A stretch of 64,000 bases of DNA from Sphaerisporangium album (GCF_003323745.1 NZ_QOIL01000034.1:18498-82497), one strand, 5' to 3'; positions 1-8,267 are shown, counted from the first letter of the stretch. Notes: generated by a model from the letters alone, not told the origin. Made by a program: numbers and translations.

Positions 1-1
1 C

Positions 2-1057
2 ACCGCCGATGCCCGGTGGATGATCGTCGAGGACGGCGGATACGCGGTGCCGCTGCTGCACGATACCCCTGAGCTGCGGCCCTACCTGCCCAGCTGCCTG
101 GGCGCGGTGGAGCACACCAGCCGCGGCGCCTGGAACTACCAGTACGCCGAGGTCGACGGGCCGGTTCCCGGCACCCCGCGCACGCTGGAGCTTCCGGCGG
201 TGACCATCTCCGGGTGCGCGCTCAAGACCTGCCACGAGGGGGCGTTCGTCGCCGAGACCACCGTGGACGAGATCCTGCTCGCGCTCCGCGAGGATCACGT
301 GTTCGTCCGGCACCTTCCGGTGGCCGTCGCCGGGTACGGCCGCATCGGCGCGGCCATCGCCGCCGAGCTCGCGGCGCGCGGCTGCCAGGTCGCCGTGATC
401 GACCCGCGCCGGCCCCAGCTCGCTGACGGCATGACGCTGGTGGACTGGCGTCAGGTGGCCGAGCGCGGCACGGTGCTGCTGGTGGGCGCCACCGGGACGG
501 CCGCGACCCCGCCGGAACTGGTCAGCGCGTTCCTCGCCAGAGGGCGGCGGCGCATGTATCTGGCGAGCGCCTCCTCCAAGGCGGTGGAGTTCTCCCACCT
601 CATCGCAGCGCTGGAATCCCCATCGGTGATCGAGGCCCTCGCCCCGGCGCCGGGGATTCGGCTCACCCGATCGCCGGGCCCCGCCGGGCGCCGCTACCAG
701 TTCACGGCTCCGGCATGGCCGCAGGCGCGGGAGCTGGTCATGCTGGCCGACGGGTACCCGGTCCTGTTCCATCGGGCCGCCAGCCACGGGGCGACCAACG
801 CGGCGATGGACCCGGTGATGACCCTGCTGTTCCTGGCGGCGGCCGGGCTGCCCGCCGCCGCGCACCGGCTGGGCCACCGGCTGCACACGGTCGCCGACGT
901 AGCCGACCTGCCCGACCTGCCGGCCCCGTGGCGGGCACTGATCGAGCAGGAAGGGCTGCTGCGTACCTGGTGCGTTCTCCACGGTATCGACGCCGGCGAC
1001 TACCTGGCCCGGATCGGATTGCGCGCCCCGGAGGAGGTCGCGGCATGGCGTGGGTGA
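2..1057 (+). CDS. S-adenosylhomocysteine hydrolase-like NAD-binding protein (5' partial)
   Basis: The frame is open from the window edge through the first Met at 20, so the N-terminus lies outside. The visible part has the VEDGGYAVP stretch typical of adenosylhomocysteinase-like enzymes, then a Rossmann dinucleotide-binding loop (VAGYGRIGAAIAAELAARG, about residue 102) followed by an acidic strand end (VIDPR). The family reversibly hydrolyses S-adenosylhomocysteine using bound NAD. The visible remainder is shorter and more divergent than housekeeping AhcY, so a specialised dehydrogenase or hydrolase of this fold is more likely. Its stop overlaps the next start, indicating one operon with the P-loop protein and probably the radical SAM enzyme downstream. 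Confidence 0.7.
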   Translation, partial: TADARWMIVEDGGYAVPLLHDTPELRPYLPSCLGAVEHTSRGAWNYQYAEVDGPVPGTPRTLELPAVTISGCALKTCHEGAFVAETTVDEILLALREDHVFVRHLPVAVAGYGRIGAAIAAELAARGCQVAVIDPRRPQLADGMTLVDWRQVAERGTVLLVGATGTAATPPELVSAFLARGRRRMYLASASSKAVEFSHLIAALESPSVIEALAPAPGIRLTRSPGPAGRRYQFTAPAWPQARELVMLADGYPVLFHRAASHGATNAAMDPVMTLLFLAAAGLPAAAHRLGHRLHTVADVADLPDLPAPWRALIEQEGLLRTWCVLHGIDAGDYLARIGLRAPEEVAAWRG

Positions 1058-1662
1058 TCTGGGTGACCGGGCCGGCCGCGTGCGGCAAGTCCACCCTCAC
1101 CAGGACCGTCGTGGAGCTATTGACGCACGAACGGCCGGAGGCCGCCGTGACGGTGCTGAGCGACGAGCAGCTGCTGCTGGAGGCCGTGGCGGCCGACCTC
1201 GGTCACACCCACCACCGGCACCCGTTCGGCGATTGGCGGTTCGTCGCCGACGGGTACCTGTTCGACGAGGGGGTCCGGCGGATCAGCGACCGCCTCGCCG
1301 ACCTGGTCGCCGCCGACCCCGACGCGGTCGCCGTGGTCGAGCTCGCGCGGGGCGGCCACGCCGACGGCGTGGACGTCACCTACCGCCACGCCCTGGACCT
1401 CATCGATCCCCGCCTGTGGCAGCACTCCACCGTGGTGGCCCTGGCCGTGCCGTGGCCGGAGCGGTGCCGGCGCAACCTCGCCCGGATCCGCACCAGCGGC
1501 CACGGCACCGCCGCCGAGGTCATGGAGGCGCTGTACCGGGGCGCCGACCCGGGCGAGTGGCGCAGGGCCGGGATCACGGCGCACGTCCTGGATGGACGCA
1601 CTCACCCGCGCGAGCTCGCGCGCCAGATCCTCACCCGGGCGCGGCTGCCCGCTACGCGGTGA
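1045..1662 (+). CDS. P-loop kinase-like NTP-binding protein
   Basis: A 205-residue protein opening directly with a Walker A loop (GPAACGKST, residues 9-17) after one beta strand, as in small-molecule or nucleoside kinases. A later VAVVEL strand could supply a Walker B-like acid, and the Arg-rich RCRRNLARIR segment could be a lid. The ATG at 1045 overlaps the preceding stop by 13 bases, which argues for translational coupling. It ends 11 bp inside the convergent TSCPD gene. Substrate unknown; I infer a phosphotransferase acting on a pathway intermediate of this cluster. Confidence 0.75.
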   Translation: MAWVIWVTGPAACGKSTLTRTVVELLTHERPEAAVTVLSDEQLLLEAVAADLGHTHHRHPFGDWRFVADGYLFDEGVRRISDRLADLVAADPDAVAVVELARGGHADGVDVTYRHALDLIDPRLWQHSTVVALAVPWPERCRRNLARIRTSGHGTAAEVMEALYRGADPGEWRRAGITAHVLDGRTHPRELARQILTRARLPATR

Positions 1663-2107
1663 CCAGGGCGCTGCTGCGCGGCTGGGGCACGCCGGCACCG
1701 GAGCTCTGCTGGTCGGCCTGCGCGGTCCGCTCCTCGGCGGTCAGCACGCCCAGCTCGGCGCGGTCGGCGCGTGGCAGGTAGTCCAGGGCCAGGCGGCGGC
1801 CGATGTAGTCGGTGATCGAGGCCGCGATGCGGATATCGGGGTCGTCGGTCAGGCCGCGCGGCTCGTAGGCCACGCCCACCAGGTCGTTGACGATCTTCAC
1901 GAGAGGAACACCGTGATCGAGCGCCACATTGATCATGTTGTAGAGGGCATCGGTGAGTCCGCGCAGCGTGGACCCGTGCTTGCCCAGGTGCACCACCACT
2001 CGCCCCAGCGAGCCGTCCGCGTTGGCGGAGGTGATCAGGTGGCCTTGCGCGCCACCGATGCTGAAACGCCGGGTGTGGCCGTTCGGCCGGGCAGTGCGAG
2101 AGGTCAT
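1652..2107 (-). CDS. Stand-alone TSCPD-like protein (NrdJ C-terminal domain homologue)
   Basis: A 151-residue protein. Its centre (GSTLRGLTDALYNMINVALDHGVPL, described in two parts: GSTLRGL near residue 46, then the GVPL run) and the motif TDDPDIRIAASITDYIGRR closely resemble the C-terminal region of class II, B12-dependent ribonucleotide reductase. The catalytic barrel of NrdJ is absent. The start at 2107 is chosen because AGGGAG precedes it; upstream in-frame codons look non-coding. It is divergent from the kinase at 2209. In NrdJ this region lies near the redox-active tail, so an accessory or regulatory role is plausible but inferred. Confidence 0.7.
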   Translation of the reverse strand: MTSRTARPNGHTRRFSIGGAQGHLITSANADGSLGRVVVHLGKHGSTLRGLTDALYNMINVALDHGVPLVKIVNDLVGVAYEPRGLTDDPDIRIAASITDYIGRRLALDYLPRADRAELGVLTAEERTAQADQQSSGAGVPQPRSSALVTA

Positions 2108-2208
2108 ATCGGCTCCCTGTGGGCGGAGGTCGGATGGGCACGCCGCATCATGCCGCACCCGCGGCGCGCCGGCACGGATTCCCGCAGACGCGCCGTAAGG
2201 AGCGTGAG

Positions 2209-2946
2209 GTGCTCCTAGCTCAGCAATCGGCTCGCCAGGGGCCTGTGGCCGTGAGCGTGCTCGGGCCGCCGGCGGCCGGCAAGTCCAGCCTCACCGCCAC
2301 CCTGGCGTCCCGCCATAGGGGCCTGATCTTCCGGCTGCGCGAGTATGCCCGCCACCGGGCGGCGCACGACGAGGGCCTGGCCCAGACGATGCGAACCAGC
2401 ACCGACCCCCTGGGGTGGGTGCCCGATCCCGTGGCCCTGAGCCTGATCGATCATGCTCTTCACGGTCCCTTCCGCCCATCACCCGGCATCTTGCTGCTGC
2501 TGGAGGGCTTTCCCGGTAACCCCGTCCAGGCCGTCCATACCGCCGGGGTGCTGGACCGGATGGGCGTGGAGCTGCATGTCGTGGAGCTCCTGGTGGACCA
2601 GGAGAGCGCCCGGCGGCGCGCACAGACACGGCGGGTCTGCCCGGCCTGCGAGAGCGGCTCGGCCGACGAACCGCACCGGCCCGCCACGGCCGGGCCCGAC
2701 GGCGGGTGCGCCCGCTGCGGCGGGCCGCTGCGAGCGCGCCGCGACGACACCGCCGACCTGCTGGCGGCCCGCACCGGCCGCTTCCGCCAGCACCACCCGC
2801 GCATCCGCCGCGAGTTCCAGACGCGCGGTGTGCCCTGGCACACCATCGACACCCGGTGCTCACCCGCGGCCGTCGTGGCGGCGGCTGAGGCCGCCCTCGG
2901 CATCTGTCCGTCCCTGCACCCCGACCCCGGAGCGCTGATCCCATGA
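2209..2946 (+). CDS. Adenylate-kinase-like P-loop protein with zinc-ribbon lid
   Basis: About 245 residues. Walker A GPPAAGKSS lies near the N-terminus, a LLEGFPGN segment resembles the NMP-kinase GFPR region, and two CxxC pairs (CPAC and CARC) flank a Gly-rich insert. That is the zinc-binding LID layout of adenylate kinases. The later DDTADLL...R segment also matches adenylate kinases, which carry RRDDT there. The GTG at 2209 is preferred because AAGGAG sits 7 bp upstream. The stop overlaps the radical SAM ATG (ATGA), so the two are coupled. The nucleotide or other substrate is not predictable. Confidence 0.75.
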   Translation: MLLAQQSARQGPVAVSVLGPPAAGKSSLTATLASRHRGLIFRLREYARHRAAHDEGLAQTMRTSTDPLGWVPDPVALSLIDHALHGPFRPSPGILLLLEGFPGNPVQAVHTAGVLDRMGVELHVVELLVDQESARRRAQTRRVCPACESGSADEPHRPATAGPDGGCARCGGPLRARRDDTADLLAARTGRFRQHHPRIRREFQTRGVPWHTIDTRCSPAAVVAAAEAALGICPSLHPDPGALIP

Positions 2947-4079
2947 CCGTCGACCTGCCCATGCCGGCCCGGGGCCGCGCAGATGCCTACGGGCACGCCC
3001 GCATGCCCGCGCCCGGCAACTCCGCAGACTTCCTGCGCATCGACCGCGTGCCCTACGGCCGGTTCCGCAACGTCTACCTGTACATCACCGAGGCGTGCCA
3101 GCTGCGATGCGGCTCCTGCTACATGGGCGACCGGCTGGAGCGAGCGCTGAAGATGCCTTTCGAGCAGATCCGCGCCACGCTCATCGCCTGGCGGCAGATG
3201 GGAGGCTCCAAGCTGACCATCCTGGGTGGCGAGCCGACGCTGCACCCTCGCTACGAGGACACCATCCGCCTGGCCGGGCAGATCGGCTACGAGCAGGTCA
3301 TCACCACCAGCAACGGCCTGGCCCCCGCGCGCCGCAAGTTCGCGCGGATGGAGCCCGGTGACTTCGCGTACGTGCAGATCAGCTTGGACGGCGGCTCGCC
3401 GGCCACGCACGACGTCGTCCGCGGCCCGGGCTCCTTCGCCACCACCTTGGAGACCGTCGAGGAGTTGGCGCAGCGGGGGTTCGACACTCGGATCATCTGC
3501 ACCGTCAACAAGGCCAACGTCGGCGACTGCCTGAACCTGCTGGACATCGCCGACCGCCTGGGGGTGTCGCTGGTCAAGTTCCATGTTTTCTCGGTGATCG
3601 GCCGTGGCCACGGCAACGACGACTGGGGCATGCGCCCGCATGAGTGGCTGGAGTTCTGCGACGCGCTGCCCGCCGCCTCGGCCGGCCGCCGCACTCGCGT
3701 CTGGTACCAGCCGACATTCGCACGCCGGCAGGAGATGCCTCGATACCAGGCCGAGGGGTACAGCGGGTGTATCGGCCGGACCCTGGACCGCATCAGCATC
3801 TTCCCCGACGGGCGCGCCTACGTGTGCTCGTTCCTATTCGACACAGATCTGCACTTCGCCACCGTCACCTCCGAAGGCCGCATCGAGTTGAACCGGGGCC
3901 CCAACGAGTTCGATCTGTTCACCGGCGCGCTCGTCCAGCACGGCTGCGGGAGTTGCAAGGCCCCCGGCTCCTGCATGGGCGGCTGCCCCGCTGAGCAGAT
4001 CGTCGATGGCGCTTCCTCCTGCGCCGAAGAGGAGATCTTCCCGGTGTGCCGGCTGTGGAAGTCCGTCCCGGCCAACTGA
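2943..4079 (+). CDS. Radical SAM/SPASM-type enzyme
   Basis: A 378-residue enzyme with the canonical CxxxCxxC cluster motif at Cys52, Cys56 and Cys59 (CQLRCGSC), the GGEPTLHP SAM-binding strand, and a Cys-rich C-terminus (C-x-C in AYVCSF, then CGSCKAPGSCMGGCPAE and a last Cys near residue 370) like SPASM or twitch auxiliary-cluster domains. The family cleaves S-adenosylmethionine to make a 5'-deoxyadenosyl radical and modifies peptides or small molecules. No precursor peptide was seen nearby, so a small-molecule substrate is at least as likely as a RiPP. It is coupled to the kinase upstream. Confidence 0.88.
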   Translation: MTVDLPMPARGRADAYGHARMPAPGNSADFLRIDRVPYGRFRNVYLYITEACQLRCGSCYMGDRLERALKMPFEQIRATLIAWRQMGGSKLTILGGEPTLHPRYEDTIRLAGQIGYEQVITTSNGLAPARRKFARMEPGDFAYVQISLDGGSPATHDVVRGPGSFATTLETVEELAQRGFDTRIICTVNKANVGDCLNLLDIADRLGVSLVKFHVFSVIGRGHGNDDWGMRPHEWLEFCDALPAASAGRRTRVWYQPTFARRQEMPRYQAEGYSGCIGRTLDRISIFPDGRAYVCSFLFDTDLHFATVTSEGRIELNRGPNEFDLFTGALVQHGCGSCKAPGSCMGGCPAEQIVDGASSCAEEEIFPVCRLWKSVPAN

Positions 4080-4174
4080 CCGATCCGCCCGCCGCCCGTC
4101 GACCGGCTCCGGCATCCTTGCCCTCCTGCGGCGACGCCCGCCGCAGCCAGCGCAAACACGATAAGAGGCACATC

Positions 4175-4612
4175 ATGGCCAAAGAGCGTTACAAGACCTG
4201 CGTCGACGTCCACCTCATCCTTCGCCGAGGCGACGAGATCCTGCTCGGCGAGCGGCGGAACACCGGCTGGCGCGACGGCGACTGGCACCTGCCGTCCGGG
4301 CACCTGGACCCGGGCGAAGCGGCGAGCGCCGCGCTGATCCGCGAGACCGCCGAAGAGATCGGCGTGGCCGTCGATGCGGCCGCGGTGCGCTTCGCGCACC
4401 TGATGCACCACTTCACCGACGACGCTCGCACCGCCATGTTCTTCGAGGTCACGCAGTGGACCGGCGAGGTCGTCAACCGCGAGCCGGACAAGTGCGCCGG
4501 ATGGGACTGGTTCCCGCTCGACGCCCTGCCCGAGCAGATGATTCCCTACGCCGCCGAGGCCCTCACCCTCTACGCCAAGGGCACTGTCTACTCCGAGCGC
4601 GGCTGGAGCTGA
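4175..4612 (+). CDS. NUDIX hydrolase
   Basis: A 145-residue protein with a perfect Nudix box: G-x5-E-x7-REUxEExGU is satisfied by GHLDPGE at about residue 45 followed by RETAEEIGV. These residues coordinate the divalent metal for hydrolysis of nucleoside diphosphates linked to another moiety. The start at 4175 follows AAGAGG; the 95-bp gap after the radical SAM gene is the largest spacing in the cluster. One base separates its stop from the PfkB-like start. It probably removes or processes a nucleotide intermediate made by the neighbouring kinases (inference). Confidence 0.9.
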   Translation: MAKERYKTCVDVHLILRRGDEILLGERRNTGWRDGDWHLPSGHLDPGEAASAALIRETAEEIGVAVDAAAVRFAHLMHHFTDDARTAMFFEVTQWTGEVVNREPDKCAGWDWFPLDALPEQMIPYAAEALTLYAKGTVYSERGWS

Positions 4613-4613
4613 C

Positions 4614-5522
4614 ATGGACGGCGCTGTGGACCTCGCCTGCTTCAGCTACCTCGCCGGCGCCCGCCTGCTGGCCGTCGACCGCTACCCCGCCGCCGATACC
4701 GGCGCCGAGGTCCACAGCGTCACCCACTCCCTTGCCGGAGACGGCCCGATCACCGCGATCACCGCCCGAGGCCTCGGGCTGCGCACCGCGTTGGCGGCTA
4801 ACCACGTCGGCAGCGACGTCACCGGATCGGCACTGCTGTCCCGCCTGGACGGCGCCGGCGTTCAGCATCAGCTGTCCCTGCAGGCCGCCACCATGACCGC
4901 CGAGCTCACGATCATCACCGACCGCACCGGCACCCGCACCTGGTTCGCCTACCTCGCCCCCGCCTACGCGGGCCTGGCCGACGTCGATCTGTCCGCGCTG
5001 ACCACCGCCCGGCTCACCTACATCGACTGCTACGCGGTTCTCACTGCGGCGGCCACCCGCGCCATCACCGCGACCGCCCGCGCGGGCGTCCCGCTGATGC
5101 TCAACCTCGGCGGCGACCCGCTACACCCCGACATCGCACAGGCCGCCGCCGGATCCCGTCCCATCGTGCAGACCAGCCTCCCTGAAAACCAGGCGCACCA
5201 CGCCGGCGACCTGGCCGACGACCTCGCCCGGCGCCTGGCCCCGGACGTGGTGCTGGTCACCCTGGGTAGCCTCGGCGCGATCGCCCATCAGGTCGGCGCA
5301 CGCCACCGCGCCCCCGCCGGGGACGGCCCGATCATCCACACCCACGGCGCCGGGGCCGCGTTCTCCGCCGGGTTCGCCGCCGCCCACCTCAACGGCCACG
5401 ACACCTCCACCGCGCTGCGCCAGGCCTGCCTCATCGGCACGGCGCACTGCGGCCCACCGGGCAGCCACCCCGGCCGCTCCGGAACCCCGCCCTCACCGAC
5501 AGGAGTACCGGCATGTCCGTAA
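4614..5522 (+). CDS. PfkB/ribokinase-family protein with altered catalytic motif
   Basis: About 302 residues with a ribokinase fold: N-terminal Gly-containing strand region, VVLVTLGSLGAI, and a C-terminal anion-hole motif that reads HGAGAAFSAG. In active PfkB kinases this is normally (D/N)TxGAGD, where the Asp is the catalytic base; here it is Ala. The protein may therefore be a catalytically altered kinase or a sugar/nucleoside-binding regulator. The next gene starts inside its last codons. The final 30 residues are Pro-rich and less family-like. Confidence 0.78.
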   Translation: MDGAVDLACFSYLAGARLLAVDRYPAADTGAEVHSVTHSLAGDGPITAITARGLGLRTALAANHVGSDVTGSALLSRLDGAGVQHQLSLQAATMTAELTIITDRTGTRTWFAYLAPAYAGLADVDLSALTTARLTYIDCYAVLTAAATRAITATARAGVPLMLNLGGDPLHPDIAQAAAGSRPIVQTSLPENQAHHAGDLADDLARRLAPDVVLVTLGSLGAIAHQVGARHRAPAGDGPIIHTHGAGAAFSAGFAAAHLNGHDTSTALRQACLIGTAHCGPPGSHPGRSGTPPSPTGVPACP

Positions 5523-6169
5523 TCGACCCCCACCTGCCCGCCCTGCGCGCCCTCGACTGGGACGACACCTCACAGGTCCAGCTCACCACCGCCGGGCTGC
5601 TCGCCGACCTCGCGCAGGACCGCGCCGCGCTGCGCGCCGCCGTCGAGGCGATCCGCGGCGACGCACACCTGCAGGGGCTGTGCGAGCACTACGACATCCT
5701 CGACAAGCTCGTCCTGCACGACGACCGGGAATCCGGGTTCCGGCTCCGGCTGCACCTGTTCGGCCCGGACCACTACGACCGGCCGCACAACCACCGATGG
5801 ACCTACTCCGCCCGTCTCCTCACGGGCAGCTACACCCACACCCTTTACGGGACCGAGGAAGGGTTCAACGAGTCGATCGACGTCAGGAAGCTGCACGCCA
5901 AGATGGTGCGCACAGAGAAGGCCGGTGACAGCTACACGCTGCACCACACGATGGTCCATGCCGCGGTCGCCGAGCCCGACACGGTGTCCCTCATCGCCCG
6001 CGGCCCCGCCGTCAAGGACCGGTTCCTGGTCACCGACCGAGCCACAGGCCAGGTGTGGTGGCAGTACGGCGCAGCGCAGGAATCCCCCGAGCAGGCAGCC
6101 GCGAAGCGCATGACCCTAGACCAGTTCGACGAATGCCTGCGCACGCTCCATAAGCTGCACCTCCTCTGA
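5513..6169 (+). CDS. Cupin-like protein
   Basis: A 218-residue protein. The centre contains RPHNHRWTYSARLLTGSYTH and, about 55 residues later, SYTLHHTMVHAAVAEPDT. The two His-containing motifs separated by beta-rich sequence fit a double-stranded beta-helix metal site (HxH plus a later His). This suggests an Fe-dependent oxygenase, isomerase or sugar-binding cupin. GGAG precedes the ATG, which lies 10 bp inside the PfkB-like gene, so it belongs to the same operon and ends it. Exact reaction unknown. Confidence 0.65.
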   Translation: MSVIDPHLPALRALDWDDTSQVQLTTAGLLADLAQDRAALRAAVEAIRGDAHLQGLCEHYDILDKLVLHDDRESGFRLRLHLFGPDHYDRPHNHRWTYSARLLTGSYTHTLYGTEEGFNESIDVRKLHAKMVRTEKAGDSYTLHHTMVHAAVAEPDTVSLIARGPAVKDRFLVTDRATGQVWWQYGAAQESPEQAAAKRMTLDQFDECLRTLHKLHLL

Positions 6170-6222
6170 CCGCTGAACCACCAAGGCCGGAGTCCGATCC
6201 AGTAAGGCTGGCCTGGTTGGCC

Positions 6223-6284
6223 TTTGACCAGGGCGAACGCGATCCGCTGATCGGCTAGCACGATCAGGCCTGCCACCGCGCGGG
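6223..6284. repeat. 62-bp direct repeat, copy A
   Basis: Begins TTTGACCAGGGCGAACGC and ends GCCACCGCGCGGG. It matches copy B at 7246-7307 at 57 of 62 positions. On the minus strand both copies keep one open frame encoding AVAGLIVLADxRxAFALVK, and three of the five codon differences are synonymous. The pair may be a duplicated fragment of a coding sequence rather than a recombination site. Confidence 0.85.
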
Positions 6285-6412
6285 TCTGCTGCGTCTCTGG
6301 CCTGGGCGTGATGGGGACAAGTCGGCTATAACCGCGCCCGCTCGGAATGGGTACCACCGCTGGTCACTGGGGTGACGGCCATAGTTTGCCAAGGTCGCTA
6401 CTCTGGACGTTT

Positions 6413-7054
6413 ATGAACAACACGGACCTCCTGAGGGAGGCCGCCATCTTGACACAGGTCAACAAGTTCGTAGGCGTTGCCATCGCGCTGATCGGCGCCT
6501 TCATCGTCGCGCCAGACGGTGCCAGCAGGATTCTCCAGATCTCGGGAACCCGGATCCGGTCAAGGGTCAATCGCTTCCGTCGTTCAACACAGAAGATCAC
6601 TTTGCAGGGGCTCTCTGAGGAGGGCCGTGCCTCCGACGCCATGAGCGTCCAGAAGAACAACTACCCGTGGATGTCGGATGCGCCCATCGACGAGCGCATC
6701 GAAACGCTCCACCGATACATCATTGATCTCGAAAAGCGGCTGAACGACACCATGAGCGCGGTAAGCCAGGAACGAGGTGCGCGAGAAGAAGCCCTCACCG
6801 AGCTCAACCGCACGTTCACGGCGAGACTGGACGAACTTCATCGTCTGCTGCAGGAGAAGGAACGGCAGACTGCCACCATCGACGCTCGCGGACTTCCCGT
6901 CATCGGTTTCGGCGTCGTCCTCAGTGGGATTCCTGAGGCTTTGGCGGAGATTCCCTTGCATGTCGGGTGGGCCCTGCCCTTCGCGGGCTTCGCCTGGATG
7001 GTCGTAGCGGCGCGGGATGGTATACGGGATCGGCGCGCAACCAGCGCATCATGA
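6413..7054 (+). CDS. Membrane-anchored coiled-coil protein
   Basis: A 213-residue protein. A hydrophobic helix (FVGVAIALIGAFIVA, about residues 20-34) is followed by a basic stretch, a charged coiled-coil region around residues 95-165 rich in Leu, Glu and Arg, and a second C-terminal hydrophobic segment (LHVGWALPFAGFAWMVVAA). The Met at 6413 is preferred over the upstream codon at 6347 because the intervening sequence is promoter-like; there is no clear RBS, so the mRNA may be leaderless. Function unrecognised. The gene sits exactly between two 62-bp repeats. Confidence 0.7.
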   Translation: MNNTDLLREAAILTQVNKFVGVAIALIGAFIVAPDGASRILQISGTRIRSRVNRFRRSTQKITLQGLSEEGRASDAMSVQKNNYPWMSDAPIDERIETLHRYIIDLEKRLNDTMSAVSQERGAREEALTELNRTFTARLDELHRLLQEKERQTATIDARGLPVIGFGVVLSGIPEALAEIPLHVGWALPFAGFAWMVVAARDGIRDRRATSAS

Positions 7055-7083
7055 AAGGTACAGAAGGGCAGGCGGCAATGGTC

Positions 7084-7111
7084 ATGGGCCCGGCATGAAA
7101 GCCGGGCCCAT
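7084..7111 (+). terminator. Hairpin terminator after the coiled-coil gene
   Basis: Stem ATGGGCCCGGC (7084-7094), 6-nt loop ATGAAA, and the exact complementary arm (7101-7111). It lies 30 bp past the stop of the 6413-7054 gene. There is no U tract, which is common for actinobacterial terminators. Confidence 0.65.
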
Positions 7112-7245
7112 AGTGCGGCGGCTGCGCTGTTCCCGAGGGAGAGGCCGCGCGCCAGCCCAAGTGGGTGAGCTTGGGTCGGCGTACAGCGCTGCTCCCGCTA
7201 CCCGGCACAGCCCCCAACGCGACGCGTCCCCAGTGCCAGTTGACA

Positions 7246-7307
7246 TTTGACCAGGGCGAACGCCATCCTGTGATCAGCTAGCACGATCAGGCCCGCCACC
7301 GCGCGGG
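7246..7307. repeat. 62-bp direct repeat, copy B
   Basis: Partner of the copy at 6223-6284, 1,023 bp away in the same orientation. On the minus strand it starts with an ATG and reads MTKARAVAGLIVLAD then xRMAFALVK, a hydrophobic peptide. Between this repeat and the stop of the minus-strand regulator (7308-7430) I see no gene. Confidence 0.85.
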
Positions 7308-7430
7308 CCTTCGTCATCTTGCGTAAAAATTTCCATCGGCGGGTGCTCGGGGAAGGTGCTCGCGCACTGCGAGAGCTAATCGGGGCCGCTGAGCTGCGTG
7401 CAGCCGTATGCAACCCCGAGCGAGCCGCGG

Positions 7431-8204
7431 TCAAGATCGGGGCCGCACCTCCAGTTCGACCCTCATCGAGAGCAGCGCACACACGTCTACCCCAGGAGAA
7501 GGACTGACCACCTCGAACCCTGCCCGTCCGAGTTCGTCAACCACGCTCTTGGCGATCTCGTAAGCGTTTCGCCATTGCTCGTCCATCAGCAAGCGGATCT
7601 CGTAGGAGTTGGACAGCCAGAGCGCAACATCGCGGTCATCCCCCTGCCGACCACTGGTTGACAGCCGCGCTCCTTCCTCGATCGCCCGCGTGGCGCGGTC
7701 CAGGAGTTCGATGGCTCGGAAGAGACCCTGACGGTCGAGCTCTTGCATGACCGTTGCGGCGAGGAGGCTGCGCGCCGGGCGTCCGCTCTCGCTGCCCAGC
7801 CGATCGAGCAGTTCGGCATCCAGATGCCGAGAGGGCTGCCTGGCGAGCTGAAGTTCTCCGCGCGCCACGTCGATCACGCGAAGGAGCCGGTCCGGATCGA
7901 GAGAGCGAACGCGGTAATCCCGATATCTCTTCAGCGCCTTGGCCGGGTTGTGGCTGATCCATCGTGCGAGCAACTCGGTGGCGGGACGTACCTCCTCGGC
8001 TACCCGGCCCCACTCGGAGACGGGAAGCTCGATCGGTCCGCCGAAAAGACCGAGAGAGCTGGCGAGCAGGTCTCGTACCTCGGCGGCCCGCGTGCCGCCG
8101 GACATGGCGGCACGCCTGTCAATCTCGGCGAGGAGTTCGTCTGGGATGGTGGTGGTGATGGGTGTGCCGACCGGCGGCCGGCCACCTCTGGTGGAGTCGG
8201 ACAA
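7431..8204 (-). CDS. Ribbon-helix-helix DNA-binding regulator
   Basis: A 257-residue protein. Residues 14-50 (TPITTTIPDELLAEIDRRA, then a TRAAEVRDLL helix) look like a ribbon-helix-helix domain: one beta strand plus two helices, as in Arc/CopG repressors. The long C-terminal part is helical and unrecognised. The start is a TTG at 8204 preceded by a GGGGG Shine-Dalgarno; no ATG alternative fits. Two 17-bp palindromes lie 18-65 bp upstream, so autoregulation is likely. Confidence 0.72.
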   Translation of the reverse strand: MSDSTRGGRPPVGTPITTTIPDELLAEIDRRAAMSGGTRAAEVRDLLASSLGLFGGPIELPVSEWGRVAEEVRPATELLARWISHNPAKALKRYRDYRVRSLDPDRLLRVIDVARGELQLARQPSRHLDAELLDRLGSESGRPARSLLAATVMQELDRQGLFRAIELLDRATRAIEEGARLSTSGRQGDDRDVALWLSNSYEIRLLMDEQWRNAYEIAKSVVDELGRAGFEVVSPSPGVDVCALLSMRVELEVRPRS

Positions 8205-8222
8205 CGGAACCCCCGAGTAGTG

Positions 8223-8267
8223 GTTTTCGATGCGGAAACTAGCGTACTAGGTTTTCGCATTGAAAAC
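8223..8267 (-). promoter_or_regulatory. Paired palindromic operators upstream of the RHH gene
   Basis: Two imperfect palindromes of the form GTTTTC-N5-G(G/A)AAAC sit at 8223-8239 and 8251-8267. Their centres are 28 bp apart, which places them on nearly the same helix face. Between them is CTAGCGTACTAG, itself symmetric and possibly covering a -10 element. Twin sites are typical for cooperative RHH dimers. Confidence 0.65.

Noticed and set aside
2460..3641. Minus-strand 393-residue frame opposite the kinase and radical SAM genes
   Set aside because: Antisense shadow; both plus-strand genes have intact catalytic motifs.
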